This document shows, piece by piece, positions 15,074-22,518 of a stretch of DNA of 42,041 nt. The stretch lies in contig JAEWKK010000015.1 of NCBI GenBank assembly GCA_023386045.1, forward strand, positions 1-42,041. Reading direction: 5' to 3'. Under the pieces are notes generated by a model, which searched no databases, was not told where the DNA came from, and worked only from the letters and a program-made list of their open reading frames with translations. Source of the stretch: Bacteroidota bacterium. Lineage in GTDB: Bacteria > Bacteroidota > Bacteroidia > Chitinophagales > Chitinophagaceae. How positions within the stretch are numbered: the first letter of the stretch is position 1; every line of letters begins with the position of its first letter. The position numbers and the translations under genes were made by a program.

Positions 15074-16441
15074 ATGACTACAGCATGGAAAGAATACCAG
15101 CATCAAAACCAACAAAGATTTTTAGATGAAATGCTGGAACTGCTTCGCATACCTTCTGTCAGCGCCAAAACAGAACATAAAAATGACATGCGCACCTGTG
15201 CCGAACTGGTAAAAAAACGTTTACTGGATTCCGGTGCCGACAAAGCCGAAGTCATGGAAACAGAAGGACATCCAGTTGTTTATGGTGAAAAGATCATTGA
15301 TCCTTCCAAACCAACAGTACTGGTATACGGCCACTATGATGTGCAACCTCCCGATCCTCTTGAACTCTGGCACAGCGGCCCATTTGAACCCGTTATCAAG
15401 GACGGTAAAGTATTTGCCCGCGGCAGCGCGGATGATAAAGGACAGTTCTACATGCATGTGAAGGCATTGGAGACCATGGTTAAAACCAATTCTCTTGAAA
15501 CCAATGTCAAATTCCTGATTGAAGGTGAAGAAGAAGTAGGATCTCCCAACCTTGGAAAATTTGTAGCCGAACATAAAGACCTGCTGAAAGCAGATGTCAT
15601 CCTGATATCTGACAGCGCCATGATCAGCATGGAAAATCCTTCACTGGATATTGGTGTCCGCGGTCTGAGCTATATTGAAGTTGAAGTCACCGCTGCCAAC
15701 AGGGATCTGCATAGCGGTACTTATGGTGGTGCTGTGGCCAACCCCATTACCATTCTTGCCAAAATGATAGCATCTGTTCATGATGAGAACAATCATATTA
15801 CCATCCCCGGATTTTATGATGATGTGGTGGAAGCTACCAGGGAAGAAAGAGAATTGATGGCTCGTGCTCCTTACAATGAAGATGAATACAAGCAGGATCT
15901 TGGTGTGAAGGAATTATGGGGCGAGAAAGGATTTACCACCAATGAAAGAACCGGCATCAGGCCAACTCTTGAAGTCAATGGTATCTGGGGCGGCTATACC
16001 GGCGAAGGTGCTAAAACTGTATTGCCTTCAAAAGCAACTGCCAAGATCTCAGCGAGGCTGGTACCTAACCAGTCTTCTCACAAGATCACCGAAATGCTGC
16101 TCAAACATTTTGAAAAGATCGCTCCTCCTTCAGTTACGGTAAAAGCATTTGAACACCATGGTGGAGAACCTTACATGACACCAATCGACAGCAAGGGCTA
16201 CCAGGCTGCTGCCAAAGCTGTTCAAACTACTTTTGGTAAAACACCCATTCCTGTTCGTGGTGGTGGAAGCATTCCTATCTGCTCTATCCTGGAAAGAGAA
16301 CTTGGTATCAAGATCGTTTTCATGGGCTTTGGCCTGGATAACGACAACCTGCATTCTCCCAATGAGAAATTCAACCTGGAGAATTATTACAAGGGTATTG
16401 AAACCATTCCCTTCTTTCATAAATTCTTTGCACAGGGTTGA
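15074..16441 (+). CDS. M20-family metallopeptidase (dipeptidase, CPG2/ArgE-DapE-like)
   Basis: A 455-residue cytoplasmic di-zinc peptidase that probably removes residues from short peptides. The catalytic domain has YGHYDVQPPDPLELWHSGPFEP (metal His with the DxxP pattern), the FARGSADDKGQFYMHVKA motif (bridging Asp-Asp), and IEGEEEVGSPNLGKF (catalytic Glu-Glu). A dimerisation domain follows (about 200-350: RDLHSGTYGGAVANP). At the C-terminal end is FMGFGLDNDNLHSPNEKFNLENYYKGIE with the last zinc His. The length matches the bacterial dipeptidase subfamily. No signal peptide. A strong terminator follows 20 bases after the stop, so it is a single-gene unit. Confidence 0.93.
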   Translation: MTTAWKEYQHQNQQRFLDEMLELLRIPSVSAKTEHKNDMRTCAELVKKRLLDSGADKAEVMETEGHPVVYGEKIIDPSKPTVLVYGHYDVQPPDPLELWHSGPFEPVIKDGKVFARGSADDKGQFYMHVKALETMVKTNSLETNVKFLIEGEEEVGSPNLGKFVAEHKDLLKADVILISDSAMISMENPSLDIGVRGLSYIEVEVTAANRDLHSGTYGGAVANPITILAKMIASVHDENNHITIPGFYDDVVEATREERELMARAPYNEDEYKQDLGVKELWGEKGFTTNERTGIRPTLEVNGIWGGYTGEGAKTVLPSKATAKISARLVPNQSSHKITEMLLKHFEKIAPPSVTVKAFEHHGGEPYMTPIDSKGYQAAAKAVQTTFGKTPIPVRGGGSIPICSILERELGIKIVFMGFGLDNDNLHSPNEKFNLENYYKGIETIPFFHKFFAQG

Positions 16442-16460
16442 TCAATCACTTTATTAATTA

Positions 16461-16497
16461 AAAGTCAGTAGCACGATGCTGCTGACTTTTTTTATTT
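16461..16497 (+). terminator. Rho-independent terminator of the M20 gene
   Basis: Stem AAAGTCAGTAGCA / TGCTGCTGACTTT (one G-T pair) around a CGA loop, then seven T bases. It begins 19 bases after the stop codon. Confidence 0.85.
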
Positions 16498-16503
16498 TGT
16501 ACT

Positions 16504-16938
16504 ATGGAAAGAGAGAAACTGGTTCAGCATATCAATAGCCGACTCACAGCTCTTGAAAAAGGAAAAGACATGGAAGAATTAACTGTGAAGGGAAAGCTGT
16601 CTTTCGGCATCGATTCAAGAGAATATGGCCATCTGCCTGCCTGGGATACAGTACTTAAAAGAAAAAAGCAGTTAAAGAGAATGATCTGGATGAATGCCTT
16701 TTTTGTTTCGATGATGACGGTGGCAATCGTTGGCGATATCGTCACAAAATTTGAACAAAACTGGCTGAAAGGATTTGCATATTTGATTTTTACTACCGCG
16801 ATCATTATGTTTCTGAATGTGATTTGGTCTTATTATTCCCTGTTCTTTCATTTCAGACAGGTTGAAAGAGAAATCAGGAAACTGATCTACGAGGATATAT
16901 TGTCAGAATTAAAAACTGAAAACCCCAAACCCGAATAG
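16504..16938 (+). CDS. Unrecognised protein with two membrane helices
   Basis: A 144-residue protein I do not recognise. A charged, partly helical N-terminus (MEREKLVQHINSRLTALEKGKDMEELT, then KGKLSFGIDSREYGHLPAWDTVLKRKKQLKRM) precedes two membrane helices (about 62-79 MIWMNAFFVSMMTVAIVG and 92-112 FAYLIFTTAIIMFLNVIW). A short helical tail ends in KTENPKPE. Both ends should lie in the cytoplasm. It sits between a terminator and the S4-domain gene, 40 bases downstream, with which it may be cotranscribed. Confidence 0.75.
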   Translation: MEREKLVQHINSRLTALEKGKDMEELTVKGKLSFGIDSREYGHLPAWDTVLKRKKQLKRMIWMNAFFVSMMTVAIVGDIVTKFEQNWLKGFAYLIFTTAIIMFLNVIWSYYSLFFHFRQVEREIRKLIYEDILSELKTENPKPE

Positions 16939-16978
16939 CATAGAAGGCAGGGTTATTGAGTTAATTTGCAAATACATC

Positions 16979-17371
16979 ATGGCGGAAAAAGAAAAATTAC
17001 GGATCGATAAATATCTCTGGGCCATCAGGCTTTTCAAAACCAGGACACTGGCAGCAGCAGCCTGCGATTCAGGTAAGGTGAAGCTGAACGGCAATGCTGT
17101 AAAAGCTTCAAAAACCGTTCAGGCAGGCGAGGAATACGAAGTAAAAACAGAAGCCAAAAAATGGCTGATCAAGGTTACAGGATTGCTGTATAACCGCGTA
17201 GCTTATACTGAAGCCATCAAATTTTATATTGACCTTACTCCGCAGGAAGAGCTGGACAAAAACCAGTTCCAGGCGGCTTCATTTCATACCGGTAAAAGAC
17301 GAAGCAAGATCGGCAGGCCTACCAAAAAACAAAGAAGAGAAATGGAAGATTTCTTTGGAGAAGAAGACTAA
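16979..17371 (+). CDS. S4-domain RNA-binding protein, Hsp15/HslR type
   Basis: A 130-residue cytoplasmic protein. The S4 fold covers residues about 5-65 (LRIDKYLWAIRLFKTRTLAAAACDSGKVKLNGNAVKASKTVQAGEEYEV in pieces) and matches the Hsp15 family, whose E. coli member binds stalled free 50S subunits carrying nascent chain-tRNA. The C-terminal extension is basic (TGKRRSKIGRPTKKQRREM) and should add RNA contacts. The next gene starts within 18 bases, so the two are probably cotranscribed. Confidence 0.9.
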   Translation: MAEKEKLRIDKYLWAIRLFKTRTLAAAACDSGKVKLNGNAVKASKTVQAGEEYEVKTEAKKWLIKVTGLLYNRVAYTEAIKFYIDLTPQEELDKNQFQAASFHTGKRRSKIGRPTKKQRREMEDFFGEED

Positions 17372-17388
17372 AAATGTATTTTACCGCG

Positions 17389-17823
17389 ATGAAAAATATG
17401 CTGCTGCTCTGCATTTGCCTGGTTAGCTCCCATCTTGTCTTTTCCCAATCTGGTACTGTTGAAGCAAATGATTCACTTCCCATTTTCACAAAGGTGGAAG
17501 TGGAAGCTTCTTTTCCTGGCGGCCTGGAAGCCTGGAAACATTTCCTGCAAAACAACCTGGACATGGAAAAGGTGGCAAAAAAAGCAGCACCCAAAAAAGC
17601 AAAATTCTGGAGCCAGACAGCCCTTGTAAGATTTTTGATAGATAAAGATGGAACTGTAATAGAAGCAACGGTTATCAATGCTTCCAAACTTCATGCAGAA
17701 GTGATCAAAGAGGCCAAAAGAGTGATCCTGCTTTCACCAAAATGGAACCCGGGCTATCAGAATGGAAAGCCTGTAAAATCTTATCGCACACAGCCGATCA
17801 CTTTTGCTGTATCCGTGGAGTGA
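17389..17823 (+). CDS. Periplasmic TonB C-terminal-domain protein
   Basis: A 144-residue secreted protein (signal MKNMLLLCICLVSSHLVFSQ). The mature part starts with a segment common in Bacteroidota TonB-like proteins, VEVEASFPGGLEAWKHFLQNNL, and ends with a TonB C-terminal fold: ALVRFLIDKDGTVIEATVINASKLHAEVIKEAKRVILLSPKWNPGYQNGKPV. It lacks the membrane anchor and proline-rich linker of true TonB, so it may not energise receptors by itself. The frame opens at 17374, but the ATG at 17389 gives a clean signal peptide. Its stop TGA abuts the stop of the reverse-strand response regulator with no base between. Confidence 0.85.
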   Translation: MKNMLLLCICLVSSHLVFSQSGTVEANDSLPIFTKVEVEASFPGGLEAWKHFLQNNLDMEKVAKKAAPKKAKFWSQTALVRFLIDKDGTVIEATVINASKLHAEVIKEAKRVILLSPKWNPGYQNGKPVKSYRTQPITFAVSVE

Positions 17824-18267
17824 TCAGAGTAATTGCCTGCGAATCTTTTTCCTGATTTCATCTGTACAATGATCAATGAAAAGCTCAGTGATCAGTTCCA
17901 TCTGTGATACATCGATTGGCTTGGTAATAAATCCTGCTTTAAATTTTTCAGCAAAAGCCTGGTCATGAGGCATGGATGAAGTGGTGAACAGCACAACGGG
18001 TACTTCTTCCAAATGCTTCATGTTCCTGATAGCCTTTAATACTTCTTTCCCATTGTATAAGGGCATGTTGACATCCAGTATGATCAGACAGGGCTTGGGA
18101 TCATCTGTTCCCAATGAATGAAGCCAGTTCAATGCCTGACTTCCATCTTTTGCAGTGATCACCTCAACATTTTTGGAATAGAGGGCAAAGGCTTCCTGCA
18201 CCAGCTCAAGATCATCCTGGTCATCATCGGCATAAAAAACGATATTCCTGGTGGTTTTTTTAGTCAT
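17824..18267 (-). CDS. Single-domain response regulator (Rcp1-like)
   Basis: A 147-residue receiver protein with no output domain. Acidic pocket FYADDDQDDLELV near 11-22, phosphoacceptor Asp at 65 (CLIILDVNMPLYNGKEVL), Thr-Thr-Ser near 95 (VVLFTTSS), and Lys at 116 (GFITKPID). The spacing and the LxxWLHS and YNGKEVL patterns match the Rcp1-like family that takes phosphate from bacteriophytochrome or other kinases. No kinase is adjacent. It lies 26 bases downstream of a small conserved gene on the same strand and ends stop-to-stop against the TonB-C gene. Confidence 0.92.
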   Translation of the reverse strand: MTKKTTRNIVFYADDDQDDLELVQEAFALYSKNVEVITAKDGSQALNWLHSLGTDDPKPCLIILDVNMPLYNGKEVLKAIRNMKHLEEVPVVLFTTSSMPHDQAFAEKFKAGFITKPIDVSQMELITELFIDHCTDEIRKKIRRQLL

Positions 18268-18293
18268 GTGCTAGCTTGTCTTTCCTTAATGGT

Positions 18294-18545
18294 CTACTCA
18301 TTAACAAGGTATTCAACATCTATCTCGTCAAGATATGGTTCCAGGATGGTGGTGGATTCACACACTTTGATCCTTTCAATAAAACGACGATAACTACGAT
18401 AAAAAACTTCTACATAGAAACCTTCCAGCTGGTACAAAAGAATGATCAGCTCATGGTCATTCCGCTTTCCCAGATAGGTACCTTCTTCATACAACAGGCT
18501 AACCTGCTCAACTTCGGGAAGAAGCCTGAATTCAAAACTCCTCAT
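18294..18545 (-). CDS. Conserved-looking small protein upstream of the response regulator
   Basis: An 83-residue soluble protein, MRSFEFRLLPEVEQVSLLYEEG, with many aromatic and charged residues (FYVEVFYRSYRRFIERIKV) and an acidic C-terminus. I do not recognise a named domain. The ATG at 18545 is preceded by GGAGG (reverse strand of 18555-18559) at 9-base spacing, one of the clearest Shine-Dalgarno sequences in the window, so the longer frame to 18671 is rejected. It reads into the response regulator gene 26 bases later and is probably in one operon with it. I recall similar proteins in other Chitinophagaceae but cannot name a family. Confidence 0.7.
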   Translation of the reverse strand: MRSFEFRLLPEVEQVSLLYEEGTYLGKRNDHELIILLYQLEGFYVEVFYRSYRRFIERIKVCESTTILEPYLDEIDVEYLVNE

Positions 18546-18811
18546 ATTCTTTTTCCTCCGATACGGGTGCCCACAAATTCCATGCTGTGGTATCCTGGTT
18601 GTATAAAAAATGGGTGATTGAACATGAATAAACCGAAAGAACAGGGCAAATGTAACCGACCTCAGAATCAAAAGAAAATATATTTAAAACGTTGATTTTG
18701 TAGTTTCACCGATAATAACCCCAGTCCCACCCATTGCTTCCTCTTCTGGGAAACATATAATTTAACTTTATACCGCCTCAGAACCCTTTATTTTTCAATA
18801 ATTGCACATTA

Positions 18812-19210
18812 ATGAAGAAAAACACCATTCTCTGGGCTGATGATGATGCGGATGACCTCCAGTTAATGCGCGAGATCCTGATGAAAAATCACCAGGAGTT
18901 TACCATCATTGAAGTAGGAAATGGGAAAGAAGCACTTCATTATCTTGAAAAATCATCCCAAAAAGATCTTCCCTGCCTGGTGATTCTCGACATAAATATG
19001 CCCATTCTTGATGGAAAGGAAACCTTAACCCTGATCAGGAAGAATGAAAAACTAGATGAGATTCCAGTGGTGATCTTTACTACATCAGCAAGTGAAATGG
19101 ATAAATTGTTCTGCCGTAAACATGGAACAAGGATGATCACAAAGCCACCTAATTACAGTAAGCTTGAAAGTATAGTGATTGAATTACTTGAATATTGTAA
19201 TGCCCAGTGA
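18812..19210 (+). CDS. Single-domain response regulator (Rcp1-like), second copy
   Basis: A 132-residue receiver protein: acidic DDDADDLQLMREI near 10-22, phosphoacceptor Asp at 60 (LPCLVILDINMPILDGKETL), Thr-Thr-Ser near 91, Lys at 111 (GTRMITKPPNYSK). It is a paralog of the reverse-strand regulator at 17824 (shared LVILD.NMP..DGKE.L..IR and VV.FTTS segments). There is no output domain or neighbouring kinase. The gene is divergent from the small protein gene at 18294 and ends stop-to-stop with the reverse-strand gene at 19211. Confidence 0.92.
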   Translation: MKKNTILWADDDADDLQLMREILMKNHQEFTIIEVGNGKEALHYLEKSSQKDLPCLVILDINMPILDGKETLTLIRKNEKLDEIPVVIFTTSASEMDKLFCRKHGTRMITKPPNYSKLESIVIELLEYCNAQ

Positions 19211-19432
19211 TCAGGCGTTTTTTTTCTTTCTGGTATCTACCTCTGCAGGATTTCCGTTATTCGTTATTTTCTTATGGATCACGATGGCAAGCTCTGTAAC
19301 GGATCTTCTCTGGTCCCTTAAAGACTCCCATGAAACTCCATTTAATAAAGAATCGGTAAGACCAGCCTTCTCCTTTTCATAAAGAGATTTAAGGGTGTCC
19401 AGGTCGTATGATTCCCACTGATTATTTTCCAT
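19211..19432 (-). CDS. Small helical hypothetical protein
   Basis: A 73-residue soluble protein, MENNQWESYDLDTLKSLYEKEKAGLTDSLLNG, rich in charged residues with a basic tail (VDTRKKKNA). It has the look of a small Chitinophagaceae-type two-helix protein; I recognise no named domain. The ATG at 19432 is chosen over 19447. Its TGA stop abuts the stop of the forward response regulator with zero spacing (TGATCA). Neither operon partner nor regulator is apparent. Confidence 0.6.
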   Translation of the reverse strand: MENNQWESYDLDTLKSLYEKEKAGLTDSLLNGVSWESLRDQRRSVTELAIVIHKKITNNGNPAEVDTRKKKNA

Positions 19433-19691
19433 CTCACAATGATTCACGCAACTTATGGCGACAAAGACTATTCCGATGGAATTATTTTGTTGATAACTTT
19501 CTGGATTTTATCATTCTTTTAAAATTTTAAGCGGGAAAAGCCGGAATAAAATTTCTATCACAAATTTTTCCCAGAACTCATATGATAGAATCTGTAGAAC
19601 TAAAACAACAATGAAGAAGAAAAATGCTGGGCATGACTAAAATCATATTGCTTTGTGATGAATCCCACACAGTCCAAAGGACATGTATATC

Positions 19692-19699
19692 TACTTTCG
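19692..19699 (+). promoter_or_regulatory. TACTTTCG promoter-like element of the metal-uptake-like operon
   Basis: A one-base variant of TAnnTTTG, 7 bases before the ATG at 19707. It suggests a very short leader for the first gene of the operon. Confidence 0.4.
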
Positions 19700-19706
19700 C
19701 AACTGA

Positions 19707-20078
19707 ATGAAGATAACAGGCAATATTATTCTGATATTTTTAATGTTGACGATGAGCTTCAGTAAAAATATCATCATGATAGATTACGAGCTCAACAAGG
19801 AATACATTGCTGCCAATCTTTGTATCAATAAATCCAGGCCTGCCCTTAAATGCCATGGCAAATGCCAGGTAATGAAAAAAATGGCCGAAGAAGAACAGAA
19901 TATTCCCGGCCAGCAAAAAGCCCCTCAATTATTGCAGGAAGTTTTATTTTCTGAAAAGCTCCCTACATTTTCAATCTCTTACTGCATAGAGAACAGAACA
20001 GAATATTTTATCAGGAATGAATATTCTGTTTACAATAAACATCTTTCTTCCATTTTCCATCCGCCTTCAATAGCCTGA
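19707..20078 (+). CDS. Small secreted Cys-motif protein, first gene of a TonB/PepSY operon
   Basis: A 123-residue protein with an N-terminal hydrophobic signal or anchor (MKITGNIILIFLMLTMSFS). A compact cysteine motif follows, NLCINKSRPALKCHGKCQVMKKM, in which Cys 39, 49 and 53 with His 50 form a plausible metal site; Cys 93 lies further on. I recall this C-INK-x-P-C-x-GKC pattern in short Bacteroidota proteins next to TonB receptors, but know no biochemical role. The gene is followed at 104 bases by the TonB receptor gene, so joint transcription is likely. A role in metal binding or delivery is an inference. Confidence 0.75.
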   Translation: MKITGNIILIFLMLTMSFSKNIIMIDYELNKEYIAANLCINKSRPALKCHGKCQVMKKMAEEEQNIPGQQKAPQLLQEVLFSEKLPTFSISYCIENRTEYFIRNEYSVYNKHLSSIFHPPSIA

Positions 20079-20109
20079 TCATTTCATACTGACAAATTAC
20101 CACTTCATG

Positions 20110-20135
20110 CTTTACAGGCTTTACAGGGCTGTAAA
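20110..20135 (+). promoter_or_regulatory. Possible operator: TTTACAG-GG-CTGTAAA dyad
   Basis: A 16-bp perfect inverted repeat (20120-20135) lies in the gap before the TonB receptor gene. CTTTACAGG also occurs at 20110, overlapping the dyad, so two half-sites run in tandem. A Fur-like or other metalloregulator could bind, but the sequence does not match a Fur box I would trust; a small mRNA hairpin is the alternative. Confidence 0.35.
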
Positions 20136-20182
20136 TCATGATCATCTTGCCAATTATTTTGAATCTGCTTAATTGATTTTAT

Positions 20183-22516
20183 ATGTCGAAGCTATCAAAG
20201 CTGACAATGATACTGCTATTCTCTTTCACCGCATTTTGCGCAGCTGCCCAAACCGTAGTGAAAGGAAAGATCATAGACGCCCATACCAAGGAACCCGTAC
20301 AGGGTGCCAGCATTCAATGTGTTGATGAAGGCTGCAAATGCAGCTGCATCAGCCTGTCCACAGGTGAATTTGAAATGCACTGCAAGGATTGCAAAACACT
20401 AACCGTAAGCTTTATTGGCTATAATAGCCAGCAAATAAGCACAACGGAACTGTTCCCCAATATTTACCTAACTCCATCCAGTTCAGTTATGAATGAAGTA
20501 GTAGTAACTGCAGGACGTGGAGAAAGAATCAGGCGCTCGCAGGCTCCCATTGCCATTACATCTATCCAGGCCAAAACCCTGCAGGAAGCCAAGGCCATCA
20601 GCTTTGACCAGGTCCTGAATAAAGTGAGTGGAGTGAACATGGTGAGCCTTGGAAATGAACAGCACCAGATGAGCATCCGCCAGCCTATGACCACCAGGAG
20701 TCTTTTTCTTTACCTGGAAGATGGCATACCGGTGAGAACCACGGGATTATTCAACCACAACGCCATGATTGAAATGAACATGGCTGCTGTTAAAAACATT
20801 GAAGTTATCAAAGGTCCCTCATCTTCTTTATATGGAAGTGAGGCTATTGGTGGTGTGATCAATCTCAGCACAATTGCTCCCACTGCCACGCCTGTATTGA
20901 AACTTTCTGCACAGGGAAACAATATCGGTTATAAAAGAGCCGAGATGCAAAGCAGTTTTTCAAAAAATAAATGGGGCTTTGCATTGAGTGGCTATTACGC
21001 TAACAAAACCAATGGATTTATTGACTACAGTGATTTTCATAAAGGAACATTTACAGCCAGGGTCGATTATCGTTTTAATGACAAAACGCATTTATCTAAC
21101 AGTCTTACATGGATGAACTATTACAGTGAAATGGCCAGCGGTATTGACAGCACCATGTTTGCCAACAAAGATTTCTTTAACCCGCAGACCTTCACCTACA
21201 GGAAGATTCAATCATTAAGGTACCGTTCCACTCTTACTCAAAACTGGAACAGCAATAGTAAAACAACGGCTTCCATAGTTTTTAGAGATAACAGTATTGG
21301 ACAGAACCCGGCCTATAGGATAAAGGATGATTATCGCAAGTCAGGCAGTAACTGGATTGGTAAAAAAGATCTGGCGCATGGAGAGATCAATGAAAGTAAA
21401 TTCAACAGCTATGCATTGATTGCGCAGCACAGGCAAAACCTGAACTGGAAAAAAACATCATTCACTGCCGGTCTCAGTGTGGATCTCAGTCCTTCAGCTT
21501 ATTCAGCTAATTATATCAGGATCACAAAAGACACCATCAGCAAAAAGTATACAGGCTACCAGTTAACTGACAGTACTCTTACACGATACAATACCGGTAT
21601 CAACAACTATGCAGCTTTTGGAAGCTTTGAATTGAGTCCTTTTAAAAACTTAAGAATAGTATCTTCTCTCCGCTACGATCTTTTTCATTACGATTTTGAT
21701 AATCATCTCAAACCTTCAGCTTTTAGTGGGTCAAAAGATACAATCACCAGCTTCAGAAAGTTGAGTCCCAAGGTTGGCTTCACCTATAGCATCAATGCTA
21801 AATCCGGATTTTATGCCAATTACAGCCAGGGATTTGTACCTCCCCAGGTAACAGAAATGTTTACAGGAGTAAAAGTTCCCAACCTGGATCCAGCAGTATT
21901 TTATAATTATGAGATTGGAGGTTGGGCTTCGTTATTAAAAGACAGAATTGGAATCGATGCAAGCCTCTATCAACTGGAAGGCACCAATGAGATCATTTCA
22001 GTAAAGCTTGAAGATGGTTCCTATGAGAACCGTAATGCAGGAAAAACATCACATAAAGGTATTGAACTGGGAATCCAGGGTACACCTTATAAAGATTTGA
22101 CTATTCGTTTCAGCGGAGCTTATAGTGAACACCGTTTTATAAGATACGAAGAAAAAGGTGTTAGCTACAACAATAATGAAATGAATAACGCCCCCAGGTG
22201 GATGCATAACACGGAAATATGGTACAAGCCATCCTTCATTAAAGGATTCAGGCTTGGTGCTGAGTGGCAAAGAGTTGGTGAGTATTACATGGATGCCAAA
22301 AACAGCATGAAGTATGATGGCTATGACCTGTTCAACTTCAGAACTGCCTATCAGTATAAAGCATTTGAATTATGGTTGAACATTATGAATGCCACTGATA
22401 ATTATTTCTCCTACATCTCCACAAAAAGCAGTTATGGACAAAGCTATCAGCTGGCCGAGCCAAGAAGTTTTCAGATGGGAGTATCGTGTGATCTGGCAAA
22501 AATCTTAAAACATTAA
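20183..22516 (+). CDS. TonB-dependent outer membrane receptor with Cys-rich N-terminal domain
   Basis: A 777-residue receptor. Signal peptide about 1-22 (SFTAFCAAAQ), carboxypeptidase D-like beta domain about 25-105 (VVKGKIIDAHTKEPVQGASI... LTVSFIGYNSQQIS), plug about 108-230 (VVTAGRGERIRRSQAPIAIT, IEVIKGPSSSLYGSEAIGGVINL) and a 22-strand-type barrel to the end (final aromatic-rich segment RSFQMGVSCDL). The N-terminal domain carries six Cys in 25 residues (46, 51, 53, 55, 67, 70), which is unusual for that fold. The plug-barrel order resembles siderophore and metal receptors rather than SusC, and no SusD gene follows. It is 2 bases from the PepSY gene, so they are one operon. Confidence 0.93.
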   Translation: MSKLSKLTMILLFSFTAFCAAAQTVVKGKIIDAHTKEPVQGASIQCVDEGCKCSCISLSTGEFEMHCKDCKTLTVSFIGYNSQQISTTELFPNIYLTPSSSVMNEVVVTAGRGERIRRSQAPIAITSIQAKTLQEAKAISFDQVLNKVSGVNMVSLGNEQHQMSIRQPMTTRSLFLYLEDGIPVRTTGLFNHNAMIEMNMAAVKNIEVIKGPSSSLYGSEAIGGVINLSTIAPTATPVLKLSAQGNNIGYKRAEMQSSFSKNKWGFALSGYYANKTNGFIDYSDFHKGTFTARVDYRFNDKTHLSNSLTWMNYYSEMASGIDSTMFANKDFFNPQTFTYRKIQSLRYRSTLTQNWNSNSKTTASIVFRDNSIGQNPAYRIKDDYRKSGSNWIGKKDLAHGEINESKFNSYALIAQHRQNLNWKKTSFTAGLSVDLSPSAYSANYIRITKDTISKKYTGYQLTDSTLTRYNTGINNYAAFGSFELSPFKNLRIVSSLRYDLFHYDFDNHLKPSAFSGSKDTITSFRKLSPKVGFTYSINAKSGFYANYSQGFVPPQVTEMFTGVKVPNLDPAVFYNYEIGGWASLLKDRIGIDASLYQLEGTNEIISVKLEDGSYENRNAGKTSHKGIELGIQGTPYKDLTIRFSGAYSEHRFIRYEEKGVSYNNNEMNNAPRWMHNTEIWYKPSFIKGFRLGAEWQRVGEYYMDAKNSMKYDGYDLFNFRTAYQYKAFELWLNIMNATDNYFSYISTKSSYGQSYQLAEPRSFQMGVSCDLAKILKH

Positions 22517-22518
22517 GC

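Noticed and set aside
19611..19640. 9-codon leader peptide MKKKNAGHD before the TonB operon
   Set aside because: Too short to support, no Shine-Dalgarno and no attenuator structure after it.
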